Shown here: one piece after another, positions 8,723-18,759 of the stretch
Layout: every line of letters begins with the position of its first letter
How positions within the stretch are numbered: position 1 is the stretch's first letter
DNA from: Rhodobacter sp.
GTDB lineage: Bacteria; Pseudomonadota; Alphaproteobacteria; Rhodobacterales; Rhodobacteraceae
Direction of reading: 5' to 3'
Length of the DNA: 64,000 nucleotides
Assembly (NCBI GenBank): GCA_030065095.1
Contig: JASJDP010000025.1
Span: forward strand, 1-64,000
Made by a program: the position numbers and the translations under genes
Notes under the pieces: generated by a model
What the model was told of the DNA's origin: nothing
Databases searched by the model: none
The model's input: only the letters and a program-made list of their open reading frames with translations

Positions 8723-9397
8723 ATGACGGATCAAGCGAACAGACCGGCCCGGCGGGCCATCCTCGGTCGGCGGCGGGCGGAGTTTCTGGCGTTCTATCTG
8801 GCGGCACCGGTTTTGATGGCGGTCGTTCTGCCGCCCTCGGCGATGTTCCCGGTGCTGTTTGCGGTGACCGCGGTGGGTCTGGTGCTGCTGCATGTCACAG
8901 AGGGCTTTGCATGGCGCGACCTGTTTGCCGGGGCCGGGCGGATCGACTGGCGGTTTGTGGCGCTGTTTTCGCTGGCGACCGTGGCTGTGGGCACGGTGGT
9001 GATTCTGACGTTTCGGCCCGAGGCCTTCGGATTCCTGATCCGTCAGAATCCGGGCCTGATGCTGATGATCGCGCTTCTTTACCCGGTGCTTTCGGCGCTG
9101 CCGCAGGAGGTGGTCTTTCGGCCGTTGTTCTTTCGGCGCTACGCGGCGGTGCTGCCCGAGGGCGTGACGGCACAACTGCTGCTGAATTCTGCGGTCTTTT
9201 CCTTCGCGCATCTGATGTACTGGAGCTGGATCGTCGCCGCGATGACGTTTTCCGGCGGTCTGGCATTTGCCTGGGCCTACCGGGTGCGGGGGAATTTCCC
9301 CGAGGCCGTCGTCCTGCATTCTCTGGCAGGCGTGATCGTCTTTGCGCTTGGGCTGGGTGTATATTTTTATTCGGGCAACGTTGTGCGACCGTTTTGA
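8723..9397 (+). CDS. CPBP-family intramembrane metalloprotease-like protein
   Basis: 224 aa, mostly hydrophobic, with about six membrane helices. The CPBP/Abi core is visible: PQEVVFRPLFFRR (motif 1, normally EExxxR, here QExxxR), FSFAHLMYW (motif 2, FxxxH) and HSLAGVI (motif 3, HxxxB) near the C terminus. Known members include Rce1-like proteases and phage/bacteriocin-resistance proteins. Loss of the first Glu could weaken metal-assisted catalysis, although the second Glu, Arg and both His are retained. ATG 8723 is chosen over an in-frame GTG at 8660 because the intervening residues look non-coding and precede the first helix. Divergent from carB; single-gene unit as far as seen. The substrate is unknown. 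Confidence 0.75.
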   Translation: MTDQANRPARRAILGRRRAEFLAFYLAAPVLMAVVLPPSAMFPVLFAVTAVGLVLLHVTEGFAWRDLFAGAGRIDWRFVALFSLATVAVGTVVILTFRPEAFGFLIRQNPGLMLMIALLYPVLSALPQEVVFRPLFFRRYAAVLPEGVTAQLLLNSAVFSFAHLMYWSWIVAAMTFSGGLAFAWAYRVRGNFPEAVVLHSLAGVIVFALGLGVYFYSGNVVRPF

Positions 9398-9561
9398 CGC
9401 GCCACGCGTGTGGGGGGAATCATGGAGTCGTTTTCGGAGCTTGCGCGGACATTACCGGCTAGGTAACAAGCCGCGCGGGGTGACGCCAGATCCGCGACAG
9501 GCCAAAGGCGGCAGCACGCGGTTCCAAGGGATTCCGCCAAACTCATACCGCTCTGAAGCCG

Positions 9562-10131
9562 CTATAAACGTGTGATGACCCGCGCATCGACCTCGCGCAG
9601 GCCATCGTCGACCAACCCGCGTTCGTCATGCGCCAGAACCTGGCTTCGGGAATAGATCGGCGCGACGCGGTCGTCGAGGATCGGGGCATCCCAGCCATCG
9701 GTGGTCTCGAAAAATCGCCGCACGCCATGCTCGCCGAATTCGCGAAAATACCCCTGCACGACCACATCGATATAGCTGAGCAGTACCGGGTGGGTTTCGT
9801 CCGGCACCCCGTGCTTGCCGTGCGGGATCGAATAGACCTGCACATGAATCGGCCGCGGAACGGCATGGTCGGTCAGGTCAGTGACATGGGTGCGGTCATA
9901 GGCGCGCTCGCGCTCGTCCAGCGCGACCCAGTCGTCGCCCGGCACATGGGCGACGAGTCCCTCGATCTCGTGGCCCTCGGCCGGAACCGCGGTCAGGAAC
10001 GCAAGCTTGCGCAGCCTCGTGTGGCGCCACGCCCGGCGCCAGCCGCAAAGACGTGCGGGATGGGCATCTTCGAAGTCATGAGTGGCGCGGTTCACAAGCG
10101 AGCCGTAGCCAAAGAAGAACGGGTCTGCCAT
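9562..10131 (-). CDS. gamma-glutamylcyclotransferase-like protein
   Basis: 189 aa with the GGCT/AIG2-like start FFFGYGSLVNR, whose YGSL loop binds the gamma-glutamyl group, followed by CGWRRAWR typical of ChaC-type proteins. A possible acidic catalytic residue lies in the ALDERERAYDR region; in this family a Glu acts as general acid/base. A role in glutathione or gamma-glutamyl peptide turnover is probable but not certain. The open frame extends upstream to 10287, but the extension would run into the riboswitch leader, so ATG 10129-10131 (MADPFFFGYGS) is taken. Divergent from the gcv operon with about 80 nt to the start of the riboswitch, so the two leaders share one short promoter region. 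Confidence 0.75.
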   Translation of the reverse strand: MADPFFFGYGSLVNRATHDFEDAHPARLCGWRRAWRHTRLRKLAFLTAVPAEGHEIEGLVAHVPGDDWVALDERERAYDRTHVTDLTDHAVPRPIHVQVYSIPHGKHGVPDETHPVLLSYIDVVVQGYFREFGEHGVRRFFETTDGWDAPILDDRVAPIYSRSQVLAHDERGLVDDGLREVDARVITRL

Positions 10132-10210
10132 GGGGACCGATGTGGCGTGGCGGCGCGGTGAAGACAACCCCTTGCACCCGACGCATACCATGGCGTACCG
10201 TATATAAGTC

Positions 10211-10379
10211 AGCGCAGGGAGAATCCGGGCCCGCCTGCGGCGCCCGGTGCCGAAGGAGCAACCGCCCCGGTAAACTCTCAGGCCCACGGACCTGCGGCGG
10301 ACAAAGAACTCTGGAGAGATCCCGGATCAGGCCCGGGGCGCCGAAGGGATAACGATCTCAGGCGAAAGGACAGAGGGGG
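10211..10379 (+). ncRNA. tandem glycine riboswitch (two aptamers) upstream of gcvT
   Basis: Two consecutive copies of the glycine aptamer core are visible. Aptamer 1 has GCCGAAGGAGCAA (about 10248-10260) followed by CTCTCAGGC (about 10275-10283). Aptamer 2 starts with CTGGAGAGATC (about 10310), has GCCGAAGGGATAA (about 10340-10352), then CTCAGGC and the closing GGACAGAGGGG (about 10368-10378). A TATATA box at about 10200 may be the -10 element. Position directly 5' of gcvT matches the classical arrangement that activates glycine cleavage when glycine is abundant. The gcvT Shine-Dalgarno lies about 60 nt downstream. Confidence 0.95.
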
Positions 10380-10451
10380 CATCGTTCGGCGGAGCATCCG
10401 CCGTAAGCGGTGCCGGTGCGCTTGACCGACCGGCTGGAGCGAGGGGGCGGC

Positions 10452-11582
10452 ATGGCCGATCTGAACCGGACCTGTCTGTACGACCTGCATGTGGACCTCG
10501 GCGCCAAGATGGTGCCGTTCGCCGGATATGAGATGCCGGTGCAATACCCCATGGGCGTGCTGAAGGAACATCTGCACTGCCGCGCCGCGGCGGGGCTGTT
10601 CGACGTCAGTCATATGGGTCAGGTTCTGCTGCGGCCGAACTCGGGCGACGTGGCGGATGCCGCCCTTGCGCTGGAAACGCTGGTGCCGGTGGACGTGCTC
10701 GGGCTGAAAGCGGGGCGGCAGCGCTATGGGCTGTTCACCAATGACACGGGCGGAATTCTGGATGATCTTATGATCGCCAATCGCGGCGACCACCTGTTTC
10801 TGGTGGTGAACGCCGCCTGCAAGGCACAGGATCTGGCGCATATGCAGGCACACCTGGCGGATCGCTGCGAGGTTGCCGAAGTCACGGACCGCGCCTTGCT
10901 GGCGCTGCAGGGCCCGGCCGCAGAGGCGGCGCTGGCCGGACTCGCGCCAGGCGCCGCCGGGATGAGGTTCATGGATGTCGCGGTGCTGCCTTCGGTCTTC
11001 GGGGATCTGTGGGTGTCGCGGTCGGGCTATACCGGCGAGGACGGGTTCGAGATTTCGGTGCATCAGGCGCAGGCGCGCGGCCTGGCGGAGTCGTTGCTGG
11101 CAAATGACGCTGTGGACGCCATCGGGCTGGGCGCGCGGGATTCGCTGCGGCTGGAGGCGGGGCTGTGCCTTTACGGATCCGATCTGGACGAAACGACGAG
11201 TCCGGTCGAGGCGGCGCTGGAATGGGCGGTGCAGAAGGTGCGCCGCGCCGGCGGCGCCCGCGCCGGTGGCTTTCCGGGGGCCGACCGCATCCTGCGCGAA
11301 TTCGGCGCCGGCGCCGCACGCCGCCGTGTCGGGCTGTTGCCCGAGGGGCGCGCGCCGATGCGGGCCGGGACGGTTCTTTACGCCGATGCGGACGGCGGTG
11401 AACCTGTTGGCACGGTGACCTCCGGCGCCTTCGGCCCGTCGATCGAACGGCCCATGTCGATGGGGTATGTCGCCACTGGCCATGCCGCCGATGGCACCAC
11501 GGTCTTCGGAGAGGTGCGCGGCAGGCGTCTGCCCGCCACGATTGCCCCGATGCCGTTCCTGCCCGCATCCTACAAACGCTGA
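10452..11582 (+). CDS. gcvT: glycine cleavage system T protein (aminomethyltransferase)
   Basis: 376 aa. Transfers the methylene group from aminomethyl-lipoyl GcvH to tetrahydrofolate and releases ammonia. Seen: [24 protein letters not shown] at the N terminus, [11 protein letters not shown] (folate/active-site loop), [31 protein letters not shown] in the middle, and [21 protein letters not shown] in the C-terminal beta-barrel. The open frame begins at 10410, but ATG 10452 has AGGGGGCGG just upstream and matches family starts. First gene of gcvTHP under the glycine riboswitch; the product acts with GcvH, GcvP and the lipoamide dehydrogenase encoded elsewhere. Confidence 0.97.
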   Translation: MADLNRTCLYDLHVDLGAKMVPFAGYEMPVQYPMGVLKEHLHCRAAAGLFDVSHMGQVLLRPNSGDVADAALALETLVPVDVLGLKAGRQRYGLFTNDTGGILDDLMIANRGDHLFLVVNAACKAQDLAHMQAHLADRCEVAEVTDRALLALQGPAAEAALAGLAPGAAGMRFMDVAVLPSVFGDLWVSRSGYTGEDGFEISVHQAQARGLAESLLANDAVDAIGLGARDSLRLEAGLCLYGSDLDETTSPVEAALEWAVQKVRRAGGARAGGFPGADRILREFGAGAARRRVGLLPEGRAPMRAGTVLYADADGGEPVGTVTSGAFGPSIERPMSMGYVATGHAADGTTVFGEVRGRRLPATIAPMPFLPASYKR

Positions 11583-11601
11583 AACCCGAGGGAGTCGAAA
11601 C

Positions 11602-11961
11602 ATGAAATTCACCGAGGAACACGAATGGCTGCGCGTCGAGGACGACCTTGTCGTCGTCGGCATCACCGACCATGCCAGCGAGCAGCTGGGCGATGTCGTC
11701 TTTGTCGAATTGCCCGAGGTCGGGATCGAGGTGGCCAAGGATGACGAGGTGGCGGTGATCGAGTCGGTCAAGGCCGCGTCCGACATTCTTGCCCCGGTCG
11801 ACGGCGAGATCGTCGAGGTGAATGGCGCCATCGTCGAGACGCCCGGACTGGTCAACGAGGATCCCACCGGCGAGGCCTGGTTCTTCAAGATGAAGGTCGA
11901 GGATCTGGCGGTGCTGGACGACTACCTCGATGAGGCGGCGTATAAGGAGTTGATCGGATAG
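11602..11961 (+). CDS. gcvH: glycine cleavage system H protein
   Basis: 119 aa lipoyl carrier of the glycine cleavage complex. It shuttles the aminomethyl group from GcvP to GcvT. Seen: [13 protein letters not shown] start, [22 protein letters not shown], then [11 protein letters not shown] with the lipoylated Lys at residue 57 in the canonical ESVKA context, and [14 protein letters not shown] at the C-terminal part. Starts 19 nt after gcvT with a GAGGGAGTC Shine-Dalgarno. An upstream open frame exists but overlaps gcvT. Confidence 0.97.
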   Translation: MKFTEEHEWLRVEDDLVVVGITDHASEQLGDVVFVELPEVGIEVAKDDEVAVIESVKAASDILAPVDGEIVEVNGAIVETPGLVNEDPTGEAWFFKMKVEDLAVLDDYLDEAAYKELIG

Positions 11962-12033
11962 CGCCGGAACGGCGGGACGAATTTTCGCCGAGAATTCGTG
12001 CCTGCGGGGAACAAGAAAGCTTCGGAGACGCCC

Positions 12034-14883
12034 ATGCCCTTTACGCCGACCCATTACCTTCCCTACGACTTCGCCAACCGCCGGCACATCGGCCCGTCAC
12101 CGTCCGAAATGGCCGAGATGCTGGAGGTCGTCGGCGCCAGGACGCTGGACGACCTGATCGATCAGACGGTGCCGGCATCGATCCGGCAGGCCGAGCCGCT
12201 GGATTTCGGCAAGCCCAAATCCGAACGCGAGCTGTTGTGGTATCTGCGCCAGGTGGCCAAGCAGAACAAGCCCTATACCACGATGATCGGCCAGGGCTAT
12301 CACGGCACGGTGACGCCGCCGGCGATCCAGCGGAACATTCTGGAAAACCCCGCCTGGTACACGGCCTACACGCCCTATCAGCCCGAGATCAGCCAGGGCC
12401 GGCTGGAGGCGCTGCTGAATTACCAGACGATGATCTGCGATCTGACGGGGCTCGATATTGCCAATGCGTCCCTGCTGGACGAGGCGACCGCGGCGGCAGA
12501 GGCGATGGCGATGGCACAGCGCGTGTCGAAGTCGAAGGCGACAGGATTCTTCGTCGACGAGAACTGCCACCCGCAGAACATCGCGGTGATCCGGACGCGG
12601 GCCGCGCCGCTGGGCATCGAGGTGATCGTGGGCGATCCGGCCGCGATGCAGCCCGAGGGGCTGTTCGGGGCGGTGTTCCAGTATCCCGGCACCTATGGCG
12701 AAGTGCGCGATTTCACCGACCAGATCGCGGCGCTGCATGGCGTCAAGGCGCTGGGCATCGTGATCGCCGATCCGCTGGCGCTGACGCTGCTGAAGGAGCC
12801 CGGCGCCATGGGGGCGGACATTGCCGTGGGTTCGACCCAGCGGTTCGGCGTACCGATGGGGTTCGGCGGCCCGCATGCGGCCTATATGGCATGCCACGAC
12901 GCGCACAAACGCGCGATGCCGGGGCGGATCGTGGGGGTGTCGATCGATGCACGCGGGAACAAGGCCTACCGGCTGAGCCTGCAGACACGCGAACAGCATA
13001 TCCGGCGCGAAAAGGCGACGTCGAACGTCTGCACCGCGCAGGCGCTGCTGGCGGTCATGGCGTCGTTTTATGCCGTGTTCCACGGGCCCGAGGGGCTGAA
13101 GGCCATCGCCCAGCGCATCCATCGCAAGACGGTGCGCGTGGCCCGCGGGCTGGAGGAGAAGGGATTCGTGGTCGAACCCGAGGCGTTCTTTGACACGATC
13201 ACCGTCGATGTCGGCCCGCTGCAGGGCGCGATCATCGACGAGGCGGCGCGGCAGCGAATCAATCTGCGCCGGATCGGGACCACGCGGATCGGCATCACCC
13301 TGGACGAGACCACGCGGCCCCAGACGGTGGAACGGCTGTGGCATGCCTTCGGCATCAACGACCGCAAGGCGGGGCTGACCGAGGAATACCGGGTGCCCGA
13401 GCGTCTGCACCGGCAGACCGAGTACCTGACCCACCCCGTCTTCCACATGAACCGGGCCGAGACCGAGATGATGCGCTACATGCGCCGCCTGGCCGACCGC
13501 GACCTGGCGCTCGACCGCGCGATGATCCCGCTGGGATCCTGCACGATGAAGCTGAACGCGGCGGTCGAGATGATGCCGATCACCTGGCCCGAGTTTGCCA
13601 ATATCCACCCCTTTGCACCCGCCGACCAATGGCAGGGCTACCGCGAGTTGCTGGACGATCTTTCGGCCAAGCTGTGTGCGATCACCGGCTATGACGCGAT
13701 GTCGATGCAGCCGAACTCGGGCGCTCAAGGCGAATTCGCAGGGCTCTTGACCATCGCCGCCTACCACCGGGCCAATGGCGACACGCACCGCAACATCTGC
13801 CTGATCCCGATGAGCGCGCACGGCACCAACCCGGCCAGCGCGCATATGGCCGGGATGGACGTCGTCGTGGTCAAGTCGGCCGAGAACGGCGATATCGACC
13901 TGAACGATTTCCGCCAGAAGGCCGCGCAGGCGGGCGACAACCTGGCCGCCTGCATGATCACCTACCCCTCGACACACGGCGTGTTCGAGGAGACGGTGCG
14001 CGAGGTCTGCGACATCACCCACCGCTATGGCGGGCAGGTCTACCTCGATGGCGCGAACCTCAACGCGCTGGTCGGCCTCGCCAAGCCCGGCGACCTGGGC
14101 AGCGATGTCAGCCACCTGAACCTGCACAAGACCTTCTGCATCCCCCATGGCGGCGGCGGCCCCGGCATGGGGCCCATCGGCGTCAAGGCGCATCTGGAAC
14201 CCTATCTGCCCGGCCACCCCGAGACCGGCGCGGGCGAAGGCCCGGTCAGTGCGGCCCCCTATGGCTCTGCCGCCATCCTGCCGATCAGCTGGGCCTATAT
14301 CCTGCTGATGGGCGGCGCGGGGCTGACCCAGGCGACGAAGGTGGCGATCCTGAACGCCAACTACATCGCCAAGCGGCTGGAAGGCGCCTATGACATCCTC
14401 TTCACCGGCAAGGCGGGGCGCATCGCACATGAATGCATCCTCGACACGCGCCCCTTCAACGAGGCGGCGCAAATCACCGTCGACGACATCGCCAAGCGGC
14501 TGATCGACAACGGGTTCCACGCCCCCACGATGTCCTGGCCCGTCGCGGGCACGCTGATGGTCGAGCCGACGGAATCCGAAACCAAGGCCGAGCTTGACCG
14601 GTTCTGCGACGCCATGCTGGATATCCGCGAAGAGATCCGGGCCGTCGAGGCGGGCGAGATCGATGCCGAGAACAACCCGCTGAAACGCGCGCCGCACACG
14701 GTCGAGGACCTGGTCGGCGATTGGGAGCGGCCCTACAGCCGCGAGCAGGGCTGCTATCCCAAGGGCGCCTTCCGGGTCGACAAGTACTGGCCGCCGGTCA
14801 ACCGGGTCGACAACGTCTGGGGCGACCGGCACCTGGTCTGCACCTGCCCGCCGCTGGAGGAGTACCTGGAGGCAGCGGAATAG
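12034..14883 (+). CDS. gcvP: glycine dehydrogenase (decarboxylating), single-chain P protein
   Basis: 949 aa fused P protein (alpha and beta halves in one chain). A PLP enzyme that decarboxylates glycine and loads the aminomethyl group onto GcvH. Seen: [13 protein letters not shown] start, [23 protein letters not shown], the first-half PLP-like fold (GGPHAAYMA), then the second-half catalytic [21 protein letters not shown] with the PLP Lys at about residue 699. ATG 12034 follows GGAG 6 nt upstream; the open frame from 11998 has no such signal. Last gene of the operon; a stem-loop follows at 14910-14931. With the bhc enzymes nearby, the window offers two routes that consume or make glycine from glyoxylate. 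Confidence 0.97.
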   Translation: MPFTPTHYLPYDFANRRHIGPSPSEMAEMLEVVGARTLDDLIDQTVPASIRQAEPLDFGKPKSERELLWYLRQVAKQNKPYTTMIGQGYHGTVTPPAIQRNILENPAWYTAYTPYQPEISQGRLEALLNYQTMICDLTGLDIANASLLDEATAAAEAMAMAQRVSKSKATGFFVDENCHPQNIAVIRTRAAPLGIEVIVGDPAAMQPEGLFGAVFQYPGTYGEVRDFTDQIAALHGVKALGIVIADPLALTLLKEPGAMGADIAVGSTQRFGVPMGFGGPHAAYMACHDAHKRAMPGRIVGVSIDARGNKAYRLSLQTREQHIRREKATSNVCTAQALLAVMASFYAVFHGPEGLKAIAQRIHRKTVRVARGLEEKGFVVEPEAFFDTITVDVGPLQGAIIDEAARQRINLRRIGTTRIGITLDETTRPQTVERLWHAFGINDRKAGLTEEYRVPERLHRQTEYLTHPVFHMNRAETEMMRYMRRLADRDLALDRAMIPLGSCTMKLNAAVEMMPITWPEFANIHPFAPADQWQGYRELLDDLSAKLCAITGYDAMSMQPNSGAQGEFAGLLTIAAYHRANGDTHRNICLIPMSAHGTNPASAHMAGMDVVVVKSAENGDIDLNDFRQKAAQAGDNLAACMITYPSTHGVFEETVREVCDITHRYGGQVYLDGANLNALVGLAKPGDLGSDVSHLNLHKTFCIPHGGGGPGMGPIGVKAHLEPYLPGHPETGAGEGPVSAAPYGSAAILPISWAYILLMGGAGLTQATKVAILNANYIAKRLEGAYDILFTGKAGRIAHECILDTRPFNEAAQITVDDIAKRLIDNGFHAPTMSWPVAGTLMVEPTESETKAELDRFCDAMLDIREEIRAVEAGEIDAENNPLKRAPHTVEDLVGDWERPYSREQGCYPKGAFRVDKYWPPVNRVDNVWGDRHLVCTCPPLEEYLEAAE

Positions 14884-14909
14884 GATCCGCGGAACACCTG
14901 CGATGTGAA

Positions 14910-14931
14910 CCTGGGGCATGTGCGCCCCAGG
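14910..14931 (+). terminator. stem-loop at the gcvP / nucleotidyltransferase convergence
   Basis: CCTGGGGC and GCCCCAGG form a perfect 8-bp stem with a 6-nt loop, 26 nt past the gcvP stop and 4 nt past the stop of the convergent gene. There is no U-tract on either strand, so it may be a bidirectional barrier rather than a classical intrinsic terminator. Confidence 0.5.
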
Positions 14932-14934
14932 CCA

Positions 14935-15741
14935 TCATTCCGGCTGGTACGGACGCTCGATTGCCAGCGTTTCGCCCAACTTCGTCCACGTCGCGGTCTC
15001 AAAACGCTCCGGCCATTCCACCCCCCAATCGGGGGCCAGTTTCCGGGCCCGCGGCAAATAGGCCCTGGCATAGGCGAGATGCGCCGAGATCATCGCGTCG
15101 CGCTCGGGGATCGCCGGCGGCAGACCGCCCAACACCCGCCTCTGCTCGTCGGACAACAGCCGGTTCAGGTGCAGGACTCCGCCGCGATGTGGCGCAGCCG
15201 TTTCTTCGATCATGAGATCGACCAGAAGGTTTCGGAGGTGAAACACGCCCAGAACCCCATTGAGGTACTCTTCCCGACCCACCGCCAAGTGCAGCAGGCC
15301 GAGTATTTTGATGAATTCCTCGATCTGATATCTGACCCGCTCAGGGTCCGGAGGCTTGACGCCAACGCCGTCTGCGAGGGTTTCGTAAATTCGGTCGTGA
15401 TCGAAAAGCGGCTTCAGGGCAGATCGGATTTGGCCGCCCACCTGGTCGGGTCTCAGTATCACCACATCGGTGCGCGTCCAGTCGGCGGTGATGGCGTTGA
15501 TGAGCATCGCTCTGGTGGTGCGATCCCACCAAAGCACAATCTCACCGGTTCGGCCGATCGCGTCGCGCCACAGCTCTGCAACGGCATCGGTCGCACCGTC
15601 GGTGGCCACCAGCACAAAGTCGATATCGCTATAGGCATCGGCCAACCCGTTTCCGAAACTGCCGCTGAGATACAGCGCACGGACCTCGGGTGCGTCCTGC
15701 AGCGCGTTTGATATGATGGCGATGACGTCGTGATGGTGCAT
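14935..15741 (-). CDS. nucleotidyltransferase-fold protein
   Basis: 268 aa. The N-terminal domain (about residues 1-100) has the polymerase-beta/NTase signature LSGSFGNGLADAYSDIDFVLV: GS followed by DxD (SDIDF), which binds Mg-NTP. A helical C-terminal domain (about 110-230) includes EEFIKILGLLHLAVGREEY, reminiscent of aminoglycoside nucleotidyltransferase-like families. The substrate cannot be told. An open frame reaches 15813, but ATG 15739-15741 has AGGGCGG at proper distance and begins the conserved domain. Single gene, convergent with gcvP and divergent from ppsA. Not obviously paired with a HEPN antitoxin-type partner. Confidence 0.75.
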   Translation of the reverse strand: MHHHDVIAIISNALQDAPEVRALYLSGSFGNGLADAYSDIDFVLVATDGATDAVAELWRDAIGRTGEIVLWWDRTTRAMLINAITADWTRTDVVILRPDQVGGQIRSALKPLFDHDRIYETLADGVGVKPPDPERVRYQIEEFIKILGLLHLAVGREEYLNGVLGVFHLRNLLVDLMIEETAAPHRGGVLHLNRLLSDEQRRVLGGLPPAIPERDAMISAHLAYARAYLPRARKLAPDWGVEWPERFETATWTKLGETLAIERPYQPE

Positions 15742-15857
15742 GTCTGCCGCCCTGGGTCCGGTTTTGCGCCTCAATGATCTATTGCTCCGCCCCGGACGTT
15801 CAAATCTCGCCATCCCCGACCCCCCAATGCGGGATCGTTTGCCGTTGCTGCGAGAGC

Positions 15858-15871
15858 TTGACCAAGATCAA
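15858..15871. promoter_or_regulatory. CRP/FNR-type box upstream of ppsA
   Basis: TTGAC-CAAG-ATCAA, two near-consensus half sites with 4-nt centre. The box centre is about 76 nt before the ppsA ATG. A GATGTTA element at about 15894-15900 sits where a -10 would be for a box at -41.5. Confidence 0.6.
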
Positions 15872-15940
15872 CGCCGCCCCATCCCGAATCACCGATGTTA
15901 GCGCCCGACAGAGACCTCATGCGGACAGGAAGGGCTGATT

Positions 15941-18337
15941 ATGGCTGCGGATACCTTGGTTGACACGAAGGACGTCATCTTTTTCGAGAAATTGCGGCGC
16001 GAGGATGTGGCGCTGGTGGGCGGCAAGAATTCCAGTCTTGGCGAGATGGTCCAGACGCTCGGAGCGGTGGGCGTCGACGTACCGCCGGGCTTTGCCACCA
16101 CCTCGGACGCGTTTCGCGGCTACATTACCTTCAACGGGCTCGATGATCTGATCCGGGACAAGACCGAGGCGCTGGCAGCGGGAAAGATCACCCTGCACGA
16201 ATGCGGCGACACGGTGCGCAAGGCGATCGCCTCAGGCGACTGGCCGGACCATCTGCGCGCCTCGATCGCTGCGGCCTACAAGGAGTTGTCGGCGCGCGCC
16301 GGGCAGGACGCGCTGTCGGTTGCCGTGCGGTCATCGGCCACCGCCGAGGATCTTCCCGACGCCTCCTTTGCGGGCCAGCAGGAAACGTATTTGAATGTCG
16401 TCGGCGAGGCCGCGCTGCTGGAGGCGTGCCGCAAATGCTATGCGTCGCTCTTCACCGACCGGGCGATTTCCTACCGCACCGTGCAGGGCTTCGACCACAC
16501 CGAGGTGGCGCTGTCGATCGGCGTGCAGCAGATGGTGCGGTCGGATATCGGCGGCTCGGGCGTGATGTTCTCGATCGACACCGAATCCGGGTTCGACAAG
16601 GTGGTGCTGATCAACGCGGCCTGGGGTCTGGGCGAAAACGTCGTGCAGGGCGCAGTGACGCCGGACGAGTTTCAGGTCTACAAGCCGTTTCTCGACCGCG
16701 ATGGCTGCAAACCGATCCTGGAAAAGCGGCTCGGCGCGAAAGAGAAGAAGATGATCTATTCGGCGGCCGGCGGCGCCGAGCCGGTGAAGAACGTGCCGAC
16801 CTCGAAGGCCGAACGCGGACGGTTCGTGCTGAGCGATGACGAGGTGGTGGAACTGGCGCGCCAGGCCAATGAGATCGAGAAACACTATGGCCTGCCGATG
16901 GACATGGAATGGGCCAAGGATGGGATCACCGGGCGGCTTTACATCGTGCAGGCGCGGCCCGAAACGGTGGAAAGCCGCAAGGATGCCGGGGCGCTGAAAT
17001 CCTACAAGGTAAAGAATGCGGGCGAGGTTCTGGTCAAGGGCATTTCGGTCGGGGCTGCGGTGGCCACGGGCCATGTCAGCCTGATCGAAGACGTCAAGGA
17101 TATCGACAGCTTCGTCGACGATTCCATCCTGGTGACCAGCCAGACCGATCCCGACTGGGTGCCGATCATGAAACGCGCCCGCGCCATCGTCACCGACCAT
17201 GGCGGGCGCACCAGCCATGCCGCCATCGTCAGCCGCGAGCTGGGCGTGCCGGCGATCGTCGGCTGCGGCGACGCCACGCATCACCTGCATGACGAGCAGG
17301 AGGTGACGGTCAACTGCGCCGAGGGCGACGAGGGTCTGGTCCATTCCGGCACCGCCGACGTCGAGACCGAAGAGCTGCGGCTCGACAGCCTGCCCGAGAC
17401 CAAGACCAAGGTGATGCTGAACCTGGCCAATCCGGCGACGGCGGCGCGCTGGTGGCGGTTGCCGACCGACGGTGTTGGGTTGGCCCGGATGGAGTTTGTC
17501 ATCATGAACTCGATCAAGGTTCATCCCCGGGCCCTGATCCATTTCGACACGCTGCCGGACGATGCCGAAAAGGCCGAGATCGCCGAACTGACCAAGGACC
17601 ACGACAACAAGGCCGACTACTTCGTCGACCATCTTGCGATGGGCCTCGCCCGGATCGCGGCGTTCTGCTACCCCAAACCGGTCATCGTGCGGATGTCGGA
17701 TTTCAAGACCAACGAATACGCCGACCTGCTGGGCGGGCGCCGGTTCGAGCCGCATGAGGAAAATCCGATGCTCGGCTGGCGCGGCGCGTCGCGCTACTAC
17801 GACGACGGCTATCAGGATGGGTTCGAGCTGGAATGCCAGGCGATCAAGAAGGTCCGAGAGGAGCTGGGCTTTGACAATGTGATCGTCATGATCCCGTTCT
17901 GCCGCACGCCGGAGGAGGCCGACCGGGTGCTGGAGGTCATGCGGGACCAGGGGCTGGAGCATGGCGTCGGCGGTATGGAGATCTATGTGATGTGCGAGGT
18001 GCCCTCGAACGTCATCCTCGCCGAAGAGTTCTGCAAGCGTTTCGACGGGTTCTCGATCGGCTCGAACGACCTGACCCAGCTGACGCTAGGCATCGACCGG
18101 GATTCCGACAAGCTGGCAGGGCTTTTCGACGAACGTCATGCCGCCGTCGTGTGGATGATCAAATCGATCATTGCCCGGGCTCATGAAAACGGCTGCAAGG
18201 TCGGGCTTTGCGGGCAGGCGCCATCGAATTACCCCGAGTTCGCCAAGGTGCTTGTCGAGGCCGGGATCGACTCGATCTCCTGCACGCCCGACAGCTTCTT
18301 CGACGTCAAGAAGAACGTCGCCGAAGCCGAGGGCTGA
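15941..18337 (+). CDS. ppsA: phosphoenolpyruvate synthase
   Basis: 798 aa, the usual PEP synthase length (pyruvate phosphate dikinase is longer). Converts pyruvate + ATP + water to PEP, AMP and Pi for gluconeogenesis. Seen: N-terminal ATP-binding domain with LVGGKNSSLGEM, VRSSATAEDLPDASFAGQQET and YRTVQGFDHTEVALSIGVQQM; central phospho-His domain DHGGRTSHAAIVSRELGVPAIVG with the swivelling His; C-terminal PEP/pyruvate barrel with IGSNDLTQLTLGIDRDS and KVGLCGQAPSNYPE. An FNR-type box lies upstream. It could supply PEP from pyruvate made by malic enzyme or amino-acid breakdown, complementing the oxaloacetate-producing bhc route. Confidence 0.93.
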   Translation: MAADTLVDTKDVIFFEKLRREDVALVGGKNSSLGEMVQTLGAVGVDVPPGFATTSDAFRGYITFNGLDDLIRDKTEALAAGKITLHECGDTVRKAIASGDWPDHLRASIAAAYKELSARAGQDALSVAVRSSATAEDLPDASFAGQQETYLNVVGEAALLEACRKCYASLFTDRAISYRTVQGFDHTEVALSIGVQQMVRSDIGGSGVMFSIDTESGFDKVVLINAAWGLGENVVQGAVTPDEFQVYKPFLDRDGCKPILEKRLGAKEKKMIYSAAGGAEPVKNVPTSKAERGRFVLSDDEVVELARQANEIEKHYGLPMDMEWAKDGITGRLYIVQARPETVESRKDAGALKSYKVKNAGEVLVKGISVGAAVATGHVSLIEDVKDIDSFVDDSILVTSQTDPDWVPIMKRARAIVTDHGGRTSHAAIVSRELGVPAIVGCGDATHHLHDEQEVTVNCAEGDEGLVHSGTADVETEELRLDSLPETKTKVMLNLANPATAARWWRLPTDGVGLARMEFVIMNSIKVHPRALIHFDTLPDDAEKAEIAELTKDHDNKADYFVDHLAMGLARIAAFCYPKPVIVRMSDFKTNEYADLLGGRRFEPHEENPMLGWRGASRYYDDGYQDGFELECQAIKKVREELGFDNVIVMIPFCRTPEEADRVLEVMRDQGLEHGVGGMEIYVMCEVPSNVILAEEFCKRFDGFSIGSNDLTQLTLGIDRDSDKLAGLFDERHAAVVWMIKSIIARAHENGCKVGLCGQAPSNYPEFAKVLVEAGIDSISCTPDSFFDVKKNVAEAEG

Positions 18338-18683
18338 CCTTCAAAAGCACCCCGGGGCCGGCTGGAGCAGAAATAGGGTTGTTGCAAAGGCGTTTGACCG
18401 GTGCTGGGGGGTGGACGTTTACACTCTGTGTTCAGGCGCGGACTCAAGGGGCGAAACCTACGCCTGCGATTGCCGCTGGGACCGCCATAACGGGATGGCA
18501 CCGCAAGGTGTGGGGTTCGAGACCTCGGCCCATCGCCGAGGGACAACGACACCACGCAGTCGCGGCTGTTGTGCCGAAACCGCCCGATGCCGAAAGCCAA
18601 GGGTTCGATTCTCCGCCCGGCTGCCGCGACGGCACGGGCACTTCTTGACATGGATTGGCAAACCGATCACATAAACGCCCGTT
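18338..18683. other. gap with tRNA-arm-like debris, no gene recognised
   Basis: 346 bases between ppsA and tRNA-Ala. No credible ORF. Two T-arm-like words are present: GGGGTTCGAGACCTCG at about 18512-18527, and GGGTTCGATTCTCC at about 18600-18613. Neither can be folded into a full tRNA by eye. A perfect 7-bp hairpin CCTCGGC-CCATC-GCCGAGG lies at 18523-18541. Possibly remnants of tRNA genes or an unrecognised structured RNA. Confidence 0.5.

Positions 18684-18759
<76 letters not shown>

Noticed and set aside
12097-14919. 940-aa open frame antisense to gcvP, and similar long antisense frames at 16331-17962, 19596-21623, 23221-25326, 39115-40716, 41546-43180, 49748-51529 and 6623-7984
   Set aside because: They mirror strongly supported genes in GC-rich DNA, where codon bias keeps antisense frames open. 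Their translations are His/Arg/Gly-rich and match no family.
18338-18683. tmRNA or a second tRNA suggested by T-arm-like words
   Set aside because: No matching acceptor or anticodon arm and no tag-peptide reading frame could be found.
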